Counted from the first letter of the stretch, positions 33,027-40,283 are shown. The stretch: DNA of 49,551 bases from Treponema sp. (GCA_024690865.1 JAILON010000067.1:1-49551); one strand, 5' to 3'. The notes: generated by a model from the letters alone, not told the origin. Numbers and translations: made by a program.

Positions 33027-35639
33027 CTAGAACACGAGCTGCATCACTTCCTCGGCACGGCTCACCGGGATGAACTTGAGCCCCTCCTTGACGTGGGCGG
33101 GGATGTCCTCAAGGTCGCGCTCGTTCGCCTTGGGGATGATGATCGTCTTTATCTTGTTCCGCTTGGCGGCGACGGTCTTCTCGCGAAGGCCGCCGATGGG
33201 GAGCACCTGCCCGGTCAGGCTCAGTTCGCCGGTCATCGCGAGGTTGGCCTTTATCTTCTTGCCGCGCAGGAGGGAAACGAAGGTCGTCGCCATCGTAATG
33301 CCCGCCGAGGGCCCGTCCTTCTTGGTCGCCCCCTCCGGGATGTGCAGGTGGATGCAGTTCTCCTCGAACCACTTGCCTTCCTTGTAGCCTCCGGCAATCG
33401 AGTACTGCTTGGCCCAGTTCATCGCAATCTGCGCGCTCTCCTTCATCACGTCGCCCATCTGCCCGGTCAGCTGCAGGCCGCCCTTGTCGCTGGCAAAGGA
33501 GATGCTCTCAAGGAGGAGGGTGTCGCCGCCCATGCTCGTCCAGGCAAGGCCGATCGCCGTACCGGGGACCGAGGCCCGCTTTATCTGGCTCTCGTCAAAG
33601 ACCGCCTTGCCCAGGTACGTGCGGACTTCCTTCTCGCCAATCGTCCAGGACTTGCCCTCAAAGGCGGCGCGGATTTTCCCGGCCTCCTCGTCAGCGCGGG
33701 CTTCCAGCTTCTTGGAGAACTCCTCCTCCCGCTCCCGCAGGAGCTTGTCCACCTGGGCTTCCATCCGCTCCTTCCGGTCGGATTCCGTTATGGCTCCCTG
33801 TGCGAACTGCTCCTCTATCTTCTTGCGCTTGCCGTCCAGCTTCTTCTCTTCCGACTTGCGGAACTCCTCGGCGGTCGGCAGGACTTCCAGCGGGTTGTCC
33901 TTCTCGTACTCGCTGACCTTCTCGTGGATGAGCTTGCGGTTTATCTTGTCGATGCACTTCTCGTAGTTGCGCACCCCGGCCTCGCGGGCGTACTCGGTCG
34001 CAATCAGGGCAAGGGCCTCCTTGCTGTATTTGACCGAGGCCTTCTTGAGCCCGTTCTTCTCCAGGTTCTTGGGAATAAGGTACTTCTTGGCTATCTCCAT
34101 CTTCTCCTGATCGATGTAGCCGGAAAGCTCGATGATTTCCGCCCGGTCAAGGAGGGGCTGGGGGATCGAGTCCAGCGTGTTCGCCGTCAGGATAAAGAAG
34201 ACGTTGCTCAGGTCAAAGGGCAGATCCAGGTAGGAGTCGCGGAAATTCGTGTTCTGCTCCGGGTCCAGCACCTCAAGCAGGGCGGCGGAAGGGTCCCCCT
34301 GCGCGCTCGCATTCATCTTGTCCACCTCGTCTATCATGAAGACCGGAGCCTTAGACTTGGTAATCTTGAGCCCGCTGATAATCTGTCCGGGCATGGAGCT
34401 GATGTAGGTGCGGCGGAATCCCTTTATCTTGGCCTCGTCGTGCTCGCCACCGACGCTGAAGCGGAAGAAGGGCTTCCGCATCGCCTTGGCAATCGAATGC
34501 CCCACGCTCGTCTTGCCCACGCCGGGCGGCCCCACGAGGATGAGGACGGAGCCCTTGCCGTCGTGCTTGAGCTTGCGGACGGACAGGTACTCCAAAATGC
34601 GCTTCTTTACGTCCTCAAGCCCGTAGTGGTCGCCGTCCAGAATTTTCTTGGCCTCCTCCAGGCTGTAGCTTTCCACCGGCTTGTCGTTCCAGGGCAGGGC
34701 GCAGACCAGCTCCAGGTAGTTCCGGCTGGACATATAGTCGGGGTCGTGGGGGTCGGTCAGGTTGAACTTCTCAAGCTCCCCCTCCAGGGCCTCCTTTATC
34801 TCGCCGGTAAAGTGGAAGGACTCTATCTTGGCCTTGAACTTCTGGTAGTCGCTCGTCTTGGAGTTGGAGGCGATGCCCAACTCCTCCTGTATGCTCTTGA
34901 GCTCCTCGCGCAGAAAGTAGTCCCGCTGGTTCTTCTCCACCTTGTCGTTTATCTCGGTCTGAATCTTCTTCTGGACGCGGAGGATTTCCTCCTCCTTCTT
35001 GATGTAGACGAGGACCTGGTTCATCCGCTCGCGGACATTCAGAATCTCAAGCACCTTCTGCTGCTCGTCCTTCTCGATGTTCAGGATGGAGGCGACGAAA
35101 TCTGCAATTTTGCCCGGATGGTCGATGTTCACCATGTTCAGCCGCATCTCCTCGGTGAACATGGGGTTGTTGTCGCTTATCTCCTTCATCTCGCTGACGA
35201 TGGCGCGGGTCAGGGCCTTGATTTCGAAGGGATTGTCCTCGATGTCCTCCAGGTAGTCCACGGCGGCGACCATGGGCCCGGAGGCGTTCAGGGCCTTGCG
35301 GATTTTGAAGCGCTGAATCGTCGAGACAAAGACGTTCACCCCCCCGTCCGGGAGGTTTATCTTCTTTATGATGCGGGCCACCGTGCCGACGCTGTACAGG
35401 TCGGATATGGAGGGGGTGTCCACGTCGTCTTTGAGCATGACGATGCCGATGTACTGGTCGCCCTTGAAGGCTTCCTCAACCACCTTAGTATCTTCAGTAT
35501 TATTTATCATAAGGGGCGTAAATATGCCCGGGAAAATCGGCCTGCCGCCAATGGGAATTATATACAGCTTGTTCGGAAGCTCCTCTTTGGCGGGAAGCCG
35601 TAGGAATTCGCCGTTGTCGCTTTCATTATCTCTGCTCAT
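33027..35639 (-). CDS. lon: ATP-dependent protease Lon with an unusual coiled-coil insertion
   Basis: The 870-residue protein has the LonA layout. The substrate-binding LAN domain spans about 10-210, starting LPNKLYIIPIGGRPIFPG, with a coiled coil to about 300. The AAA+ module has Walker A GPPGVGKTS at 370-378 and Walker B VFMIDEVDK. The protease domain has the Ser778 (DGPSAG)-Lys821 (GGLREK) dyad. Between AAA+ and protease, residues about 588-662 form an extra Glu/Lys-rich helical segment not found in E. coli Lon. Lon degrades misfolded and regulatory proteins. The start is the ATG of MSRDNESD; upstream codons run into the 23-bp array. Confidence 0.96.
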   Translation of the reverse strand: MSRDNESDNGEFLRLPAKEELPNKLYIIPIGGRPIFPGIFTPLMINNTEDTKVVEEAFKGDQYIGIVMLKDDVDTPSISDLYSVGTVARIIKKINLPDGGVNVFVSTIQRFKIRKALNASGPMVAAVDYLEDIEDNPFEIKALTRAIVSEMKEISDNNPMFTEEMRLNMVNIDHPGKIADFVASILNIEKDEQQKVLEILNVRERMNQVLVYIKKEEEILRVQKKIQTEINDKVEKNQRDYFLREELKSIQEELGIASNSKTSDYQKFKAKIESFHFTGEIKEALEGELEKFNLTDPHDPDYMSSRNYLELVCALPWNDKPVESYSLEEAKKILDGDHYGLEDVKKRILEYLSVRKLKHDGKGSVLILVGPPGVGKTSVGHSIAKAMRKPFFRFSVGGEHDEAKIKGFRRTYISSMPGQIISGLKITKSKAPVFMIDEVDKMNASAQGDPSAALLEVLDPEQNTNFRDSYLDLPFDLSNVFFILTANTLDSIPQPLLDRAEIIELSGYIDQEKMEIAKKYLIPKNLEKNGLKKASVKYSKEALALIATEYAREAGVRNYEKCIDKINRKLIHEKVSEYEKDNPLEVLPTAEEFRKSEEKKLDGKRKKIEEQFAQGAITESDRKERMEAQVDKLLREREEEFSKKLEARADEEAGKIRAAFEGKSWTIGEKEVRTYLGKAVFDESQIKRASVPGTAIGLAWTSMGGDTLLLESISFASDKGGLQLTGQMGDVMKESAQIAMNWAKQYSIAGGYKEGKWFEENCIHLHIPEGATKKDGPSAGITMATTFVSLLRGKKIKANLAMTGELSLTGQVLPIGGLREKTVAAKRNKIKTIIIPKANERDLEDIPAHVKEGLKFIPVSRAEEVMQLVF

Positions 35640-35691
35640 TCCACTAATATACAACAAAAGCAGGAAAAAGCAAAGCGGAACGGCAAAATGC

Positions 35692-35755
35692 CCGCCACCG
35701 CGATGGACTATCTGGTGTCGCCATGATGAGCTATCTGGTACCACCACGATGGCAC
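35692..35755. repeat. Short 23-bp array upstream of lon
   Basis: About two and a half units anchored at 35701, 35724 and 35747 (CGATGGACTATCTGGTG type), inverted relative to the array at 315-544. It lies just upstream of lon, so it could affect the lon promoter. Confidence 0.8.
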
Positions 35756-35835
35756 GACCGGCCCAACAGGCGTTACCCCTGCTACGGTCGTGTCTGGCAT
35801 CACCAAGACAGGCAGACCACGGTCGGTGGAATTGT

Positions 35836-35925
35836 CATATCACGATAAGAACAAGTTATACAAGGGAATAGCCGGATCAGCCTGATTTTTCGGAAAATGT
35901 GACAGGAGAACAAGAGAAACAGGTT
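35836..35925. repeat. Conserved leader-like block, first copy
   Basis: A segment around ATCACGATAAGAACAAG, then a ribosome-binding-like ACAAGGGAATAG, a GCCGGATCAGCC stretch, T5 and AAAATGTGACAGG. A near-identical segment is at 39392-39480. Its first part also precedes the zinc-ribbon gene at 40284, where it supplies the real ribosome-binding site. Here no ORF follows. Confidence 0.65.
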
Positions 35926-35966
35926 GGCTTGTGGTAAACACGGGCCTCCGCCGGCTTTGGCGGGTC

Positions 35967-36200
35967 TCAGTTCGCCGGGACCGTCAGGCGGCGGACTACC
36001 GACCGTGCGAGGTTCAGGTCATCGGAGGAAAGGTGCCGTATGTCGCGGATAAGCTCGTCTACATCCGCATTTTCACGCCTCTTTAAGCCGTCCGCCCCCG
36101 TCACAAGGTACTCGACGCTGACATCCAACACCTTTGCGATTCTGACCGAATCCGAGGCGTCGGGAAGCCTGTCCTTAGTCATCCATGACTGCAAATGCAA
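35967..36200 (-). pseudogene. Remnant of an XRE regulator, 5' end deleted
   Basis: The frame (about 77 residues) is nearly identical to residues about 37-107 of the intact regulator at 39527-39850, from LQSWMTKDRLPDASDSV onward. Comparison of the copies shows that about 108 bp, corresponding to 39755-39862, is missing here, with TGCAA at both junctions. The loss removes the start codon and the first helices of the HTH. Only a TTG could serve as start, and no ribosome-binding site precedes it. The retained tail includes YLVTGADG and the SVVRRLTVP end. It is most likely non-functional as a DNA-binder, although the tail could be expressed. Confidence 0.85.
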
Positions 36201-36252
36201 ATGGAGTTATCGTAAACTATTCAATCCAGAGAAAATGTGCTATACTGTCAGC

Positions 36253-37212
36253 ATGGAAGAAGAAATCTTCATGACCGAAGAGGAATATGCATCTCAGGCC
36301 GGAACGGGTAAACTCCTGAATCCCCGGATTGACTCTACGTTCAAGGCGATGTTCACGCAGAACACGCCGGAGTCAAAAGCTGCCCTAAAGTCATTCTTGG
36401 AGGCGGCGACCGAGCGGAAGATAAAGTCATGCGAGCCGACAACGAACGAGCCTCCGCAGGGATATATGGGACAGCGTGGCTTGAACTATGACATAGCATG
36501 TGTGTTTGATGACGGACTGGCGGCTGACATCGAGATGCAAGCCTATAACCAGAAATACGATTACGGCAGGCGAGCCGAATACCAAGTCGCCAGGCTTGAG
36601 ACGACATATCTCGGCAAGGGGGATGGATGGGAGAAGGCACCGAAGGTCTATCAGATAAGCGTGCTGAATTTCAATTACGAGCCGAAGGACTCAGAAGATA
36701 AAAACGGTAGCGAATTGCCAGCTGCACCGACTGTCAGCCGCTATGCCATGCGGACAAAGGACGGAAGGAAGCTGTCCGGAAACCTCAACATCATCTTCAT
36801 AGAACTGCCCAAAGCGGAAGGGCTTGAAGGGACCGTTGACACTAACACTGCCCTTGAGAATTGGGCTGTGTTCTTGAAAGACGCGGACAACCCAGAAAAG
36901 AAGGATATCATAGACAAGCTTACGAGAAAACAGGAGGGGCTTATGCAGGCACAGAAATCATTGTCATCAATCAGCGAAGACCGCAGCGTCTGGATAGCAC
37001 AGTACCGGCAGGAGATGTTCGAGCGCGACCGCATCTCCGGGCTTTATGCGGCCAGGCAGGAAGGGTTAGAGGAAGGTCTTAAGGAAGGTCTTAAGGAAGG
37101 TCTTAAGGAAGGTCTTAAATCTACTGCACGAAGTATGCTTGCAGACGGTGTTTCTGCAGCCCAGATTGCAAAATGGACAGGTCTTTCTCCAGAGAATATT
37201 GCAAGTTTATAA
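36253..37212 (+). CDS. Rpn-family PD-(D/E)XK nuclease / putative transposase
   Basis: The 319-residue protein matches the Rpn (recombination-promoting nuclease) family: LLNPRIDSTFKAMF at the N-terminus, LNYDIACVFDDGLAADIEMQAYNQ with the acidic nuclease core (D...E-x-Q), then YGRRAEYQVARLETTYL. The C-terminus is a chain of EGLKEGLKEGLK repeats encoded by four near-identical 12-bp units (37070-37117). It ends with a small helix pair, MLADGVSAAQIAKWTGLSPENI. Rpn proteins cut DNA and raise recombination; physiological roles are debated. ATG at 36253 lies seven bases after TATACT (36241-36246), so the mRNA may be leaderless; ATG at 36271 is the alternative. A 31-codon fragment of a related gene follows. 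Confidence 0.85.
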   Translation: MEEEIFMTEEEYASQAGTGKLLNPRIDSTFKAMFTQNTPESKAALKSFLEAATERKIKSCEPTTNEPPQGYMGQRGLNYDIACVFDDGLAADIEMQAYNQKYDYGRRAEYQVARLETTYLGKGDGWEKAPKVYQISVLNFNYEPKDSEDKNGSELPAAPTVSRYAMRTKDGRKLSGNLNIIFIELPKAEGLEGTVDTNTALENWAVFLKDADNPEKKDIIDKLTRKQEGLMQAQKSLSSISEDRSVWIAQYRQEMFERDRISGLYAARQEGLEEGLKEGLKEGLKEGLKSTARSMLADGVSAAQIAKWTGLSPENIASL

Positions 37213-37227
37213 CGCGGGTCAGGTCTT

Positions 37228-37323
37228 ATGCAGGCACAGAAATCCTTGTCATCAATTACCGACATTGCCGAGATAACCGGTCTCCCCATCGCGGACATAG
37301 AGAAGTTGGCCGCCCGTCCGTAG
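37228..37323 (+). pseudogene. C-terminal fragment of a second Rpn gene
   Basis: The frame MQAQKSLSSITDIAEITGLP... ending IADIEKLAARP, then a stop, repeats a segment of the preceding gene (MQAQKSLSSI, coded at 36941-36970). It continues with a different C-terminal helix that is typical of other Rpn members. It seems to be the leftover of a recombination between paralogues. No start signals accompany it. Confidence 0.7.
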
Positions 37324-37648
37324 CCAGCCCCCTCCCTTGGCGGGCGTGCCCATCCTAATGGCATGACCGGCAAGGGAACGTACAGCCTCGACGCTACGCT
37401 GGCATTCCCTGCAGGGGCTCCCCATACGCTCGCCGAGATTGCATTTATATCATACGCATATTCAGCAAATGCGGACAGGCACACAAGTTCTATGAGGCAA
37501 TCAAATGCTCGCGATGGGGTCCCGCCCTGCTCCATACGCTTCCTCCGATATGACAGCACAAAGGCAGCAAATGCTCGCTTGAGAGCCCCGCCCTCTTAGG
37601 GATGCCCAATGAAGCTGCGAAATGTCATAAATTCGCCAGCTTTTCAGC
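37324..37648. other. Intergenic stretch with no convincing gene
   Basis: I see no gene here. It contains two copies of a GCAAATGCTCGC block (about 37499-37510 and 37568-37579), each followed by a CCCGCCCT stretch, suggesting decayed repeats between the Rpn genes. Confidence 0.5.
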
Positions 37649-37742
37649 AAAATTTTACATAGAGTATTACGGACGTTTTACATGGTATAAAACGCGCGTA
37701 TCACACGGGATGTTACGGACGTATCACTCTATGTAAAATTTT
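37649..37742. repeat. 94-bp inverted-repeat element
   Basis: Perfect 17-bp arms AAAATTTTACATAGAGT (37649-37665) and its complement (37726-37742) enclose 60 bp. Inside are CGTTTTA/TAAAACG (around 37674-37694) and two direct TTACGGACGT copies. No ORF lies inside. It resembles a miniature inverted-repeat element or an operator block. Confidence 0.75.
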
Positions 37743-37751
37743 CCGCTCGGG

Positions 37752-37799
37752 CACACGGCTACGCCCCTGCTTGCCCACACGGCTACGCCCCTGCTTGCC
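37752..37799. repeat. Exact 24-bp direct repeat
   Basis: Two identical, adjacent 24-bp units begin CACACGGCTACGCCCC (37752 and 37776). The first CACACGGC is also complementary to GCCGTGTG immediately after the second unit, so the pair can fold. Confidence 0.85.
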
Positions 37800-38124
37800 G
37801 TGTGTGTATTACGTGCGTTTCGGAATGGCATAAAGTTTCGTTTTTTTCCCGGCAAAGTTGCAAAAAAGCCCAATTCTCCATAGATGAATTTATTGACAGC
37901 GGACGTCATCGCGGGGCCGGCTCCCCCGCTCCGTCCTGCTGAAAACATCCAGAAGGAGAATTGTTATGGAAGAAAGAGAATTTTCGGAAGCTTACGCCCA
38001 GGCAGGCAGCTTTACCACGCAGGAACCGCCAGCGGCAAACCGCGAATACAAGGACAGGCTGTTCAAGGCTATCTTCGGGCGGAACACCGCAGAGAGCAAA
38101 CGCTGGAGGCTTGACCTCTACAAC

Positions 38125-38235
38125 GGCTTCCCTACGGGAAGCCAACGCCTTTCTGCAACGCAGAAAGGCGCGGGATGCAGACAGATTCGCGACCCGTGCG
38201 TAGCACGAGGTCGTAACGTTCGCGCAAGCGAACGT
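38125..38235. mobile_element. Cluster of four palindromic hairpins inside the Rpn gene
   Basis: In order: GGCTTCCC-TAC-GGGAAGCC (38125-38143); CGCCTTTCTGC-AAC-GCAGAAAGGCG (38146-38170); CGACCCGTGC-GTA-GCACGAGGTCG with one bulge (38190-38213); ACGTTCGC-GCAA-GCGAACGT (38216-38235). The cluster interrupts the conserved YN...AYTDPDEL region and shifts frame. The first two hairpins are the same type as those in the 78-bp units at 38324-38479. Confidence 0.8.
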
Positions 38236-38323
38236 GGCATACACGGACCCGGACGAGCTCAAGTTGACGACCATAGAGAACGTCATCTACGTCACGATGA
38301 AGAACGACATCTCCTTCCTCATC

Positions 38324-38479
38324 GGAAGCCAGATGAACCTGTATGAACAACCGCTTCCCTACGGGAAGCTAACGACTTCCTGCGAAGCAGGAAGTCGCGG
38401 GGGCAGTCAGATGAATCTCTACGAGCAGCCGCTTCCCTGCGGGAAGCTGACGACTTCCTGCGAAGCAGGAAGTCGCGGG
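38324..38479 (+). repeat. Two 78-bp in-frame units, each host segment plus two hairpins
   Basis: Units 38324-38401 and 38402-38479 each encode GSQMNLYEQ followed by PLP(Y/C)GKLTTSCEAGSRG. The second half carries GCTTCCC-TAC-GGGAAGC and CGACTTCCTGC-GAA-GCAGGAAGTCG (38353-38369 with 38373-38397; 38431-38447 with 38451-38475). A third GSQMNLYEQ follows. The middle GSQMNLYEQ differs from the first at seven bases, all synonymous. Confidence 0.85.
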
Positions 38480-39181
38480 GGAAGCCAGATGAACCTGTAT
38501 GAACAGCAGTCAACGTTTAATCCGAACATGCCGCTCCGTGGGCTGATGTACTTCGCCCAGCTCTACCAGATGAATCTGTCGGCGAGAGGCTTGGACTTGT
38601 TCGGCTCGACACTCGTGAAGATTCCATCCCCCAGCTTCGTTGTCTTCTACAACGGCGACAGAAAGTTGCCCGACGTGTCGGAACAGAAGCTTTCGGACGC
38701 GTTCGAGCCTGCGGGTAGCGCAACGGGCTTCGAATGGACGGCAAAGGTCATCAACATCGGCGGGAACCACAGCGAGGGGCTTCAAAAAAAGTGCAAGGCG
38801 TTGTATGATTACTCTAGCTACGTCAACCGGATGAAAGGGAATCTCAAGGCGGGGATGCCCAACCGGGAAGCCGTCAGCGAGGCCTTGGACTACGCCATCA
38901 AGGGAAACCTGCTGGACGGCTACTTCAAGTCACAGAAAATGGAGGTGCTGAACATGAGCCTGACAGAGTTCAACCAAGAGGAATACGACCGCAACAGACG
39001 GCGGGAAGGGATGGAAGAGGGTGAAAAGATCGGCTTCGAGCGGGGTGAACGTTCCGGCAAGCAGGAGACCGCCAGAAATTTGCTTGCAATGGGAATATTG
39101 TCCTACGAACAAATAGCACAGGCAACCGACCTGAGCCTAGAGGAGTTGCAAGCCTTGTAGCCCACCCGTAGACTGCCCGGC

Positions 39182-39236
39182 GGCATGTCGCATGCCACAC
39201 GAATGTCCATTCGTGGGTGCGAAGAATGCTCATTCT
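39182..39236. repeat. Three short hairpins after the Rpn pseudogene
   Basis: GGCATG-TCG-CATGCC (39182-39196), CACGAATG-TC-CATTCGTG (39198-39215) and AGAATG-CT-CATTCT (39223-39236) follow one another directly. They resemble in style the hairpin cluster inside the gene and run into the 23-bp array. No T-run is present. Confidence 0.7.
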
Positions 39237-39237
39237 G

Positions 39238-39371
39238 CTGTGCCACCGCGATGGATTATCTGGTACCACCACGATGAGCTATCTGGTGCCACCACGATGA
39301 GCTATCTGGTGCCACCACGATGGACTATCTGGTGCCGCCACGATGAGCTATCTGGTGTCGCCACGATAGGC
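39238..39371. repeat. 23-bp tandem array, about six units
   Basis: Anchors CGATGGA/CGATGAG fall at 39249, 39272, 39295, 39318, 39341 and 39364, exactly 23 bp apart. The unit (CCACCACGATGAGCTATCTGG type) is the reverse complement of the unit at 315-544. The remaining stretch to 39526 holds the conserved leader block and no gene. Confidence 0.9.
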
Positions 39372-39391
39372 AACCCACAGAACGGCAGATT

Positions 39392-39480
39392 GTCATGCCA
39401 CGATAAAAACAAGTTATACAAGGAAATAGCCGAATCGGCCTGATTTTTCGAAAAAATGTGACGGGAAACAAGAAAAACAA
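39392..39480. repeat. Conserved leader-like block, second copy
   Basis: The segment from ATGCCACGATAAAAAC, through ACAAGGAAATAGCC and GATTTTTCG, to GTGACGGGAAACAAG matches 35836-35925. No start codon or ORF follows in the same place as in the zinc-ribbon gene at 40284. Confidence 0.65.
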
Positions 39481-39526
39481 GGGCGCTTGAGCCAGAGGGG
39501 ATTGCCCCGCCGGCTTTTAGCTGGCC

Positions 39527-39850
39527 TCAGCTGACCGGGACAGTCAGACGGCGGACTACCGACCGCGCGAGGCTCAGGTCATCGGAGGAAAGGTGCCGTA
39601 TGTCGCGGATAAGCTCGTCCAGATCCGCATTTTCCCGCCGTTTTGAACCGTCCGCCCCCGTTACGAGGTATTCGACACTGACCCCCAGCACCTTTGCGAT
39701 TCTGACTGAATCCGAGGCGTCGGGAAGCCTGTCCTTCGTCATCCAAGACTGCAATGTATTGTAACTGATTTCTGTAGCCTTAGCTAATTCCTTTTGGGAC
39801 ATCAATTTATATTCCAATTCTTCTTTAACATTGTTCCAGAACGCTAGCAT
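39527..39850 (-). CDS. XRE-family HTH transcriptional regulator
   Basis: The 107-residue protein has an N-terminal lambda-repressor-like HTH: MLAFWNNVKEELEYKLMSQKELAKATEISYNTLQSWMTKDRLPDASDSVRIAKVLGVSVEYLVTG covers all five helices. A short C-terminal helical tail (DELIRDIRHLSSDDLSLARSVVRRL) probably dimerises. ATG at 39850 has no ribosome-binding site. Directly upstream are three copies of a GTCCATTTG motif and a plus-strand promoter facing the zinc-ribbon cluster, so it is likely an autorepressor and a regulator of that cluster. A degenerate second copy is at 35967-36200. Confidence 0.85.
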   Translation of the reverse strand: MLAFWNNVKEELEYKLMSQKELAKATEISYNTLQSWMTKDRLPDASDSVRIAKVLGVSVEYLVTGADGSKRRENADLDELIRDIRHLSSDDLSLARSVVRRLTVPVS

Positions 39851-39865
39851 AGCGAAAGAATAATG

Positions 39866-39935
39866 CAAATGGACTTATCCCCTTGAAATTAAGGTTCAAA
39901 TGGATTTATAATGTAACACAATAGTCCATTTGGAC
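39866..39935 (+). promoter_or_regulatory. Divergent control region with three operator-like sites
   Basis: TTGAAA (39883-39888) and TATAAT (39907-39912), 18 bp apart, point toward the zinc-ribbon genes. The motif CAAATGGA(C/T) occurs at 39866-39874 and 39897-39905. The palindrome GTCCATTTGGAC is at 39924-39935, so sites lie before the -35, in the spacer, and just after the start site. One CAAATGGAG remains by the truncated regulator at 36197-36205. Confidence 0.75.
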
Positions 39936-40100
39936 ATAAAAAAATGGATAAAAGCATGTTATACAACGGAATTTCACACTCTCCTCGTCCAAGGCCCATT
40001 CCAGCCCGCTCCCTGAGCGCACGACGGGAAGGCGTGCCAAAGCCCCGTGGCAACAGCCTGTGGGACAGGCTATCCACAGCCCGTGGAATGGCACGAAATT

Positions 40101-40232
40101 TTTCGTGGCAAGTATAGAAACGAATCGTTTCGTATATGGAAACGTTTCGTTTCGTGTATGAAAACGTTTCGTGGCGTGTATAGAAACGTCCCGTTTCGTG
40201 TATGGAAATGATTCATTGCGTGTATGGAAACA
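40101..40232. repeat. 22-bp tandem array upstream of the zinc-ribbon genes
   Basis: Six 22-bp units start at 40101, 40123, 40145, 40167, 40189 and 40211, following TTTCGTNNCGTGTATNGAAACG. The ends of adjacent units create CGAAACGTTTCG-like palindromes. The array lies inside the predicted leader of the cluster, between the promoter at 39883-39912 and the first gene. Just before it (about 40047-40066) is a hairpin with AGCCTGT/ACAGGCT arms. Confidence 0.88.
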
Positions 40233-40283
40233 GTTCGTGGGCTGACATGCCACGATAAAAACAAATTATATAAGGAGATAGTG

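Larger units (their letters stand above)
37966..39160 (+). pseudogene. Second Rpn-family gene, frameshifted and expanded by hairpin elements
   Basis: AAGGAG precedes ATG at 37966. Residues REYKDRLFKAIFGRNTAESKRWRLDLYN are Rpn-like, but the frame is lost inside a 111-bp cluster of four hairpins (38125-38235). It continues one frame over as AYTDPDELKLTTIENVIYV, LIGSQMNLYEQ, GLMYFAQLYQMNL and the C-terminal EKIGFERGERSGKQETARNLLAMG...LSLEELQAL. Two in-frame 78-bp insertions (38324-38479) triple the GSQMNLYEQ segment. The part from 38234 to 39160 is itself an intact frame of 308 residues but lacks the N-terminus. The original enzyme would be a PD-(D/E)XK nuclease of the Rpn type. A programmed frameshift or a separate downstream product cannot be excluded. 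Confidence 0.8.

Noticed and set aside
32898..35603. A 901-codon open frame on the plus strand
   Set aside because: It lies antisense to Lon across almost its whole length. The Lon strand has all catalytic motifs, and the antisense frame gives a Leu/Val-rich product with no recognisable domain or ribosome-binding site. It is a GC-codon shadow.
37724..37948. A 74-codon minus-strand frame before the second Rpn gene
   Set aside because: It runs through the direct repeats and the inverted-repeat arm, has no ribosome-binding site and resembles no family.
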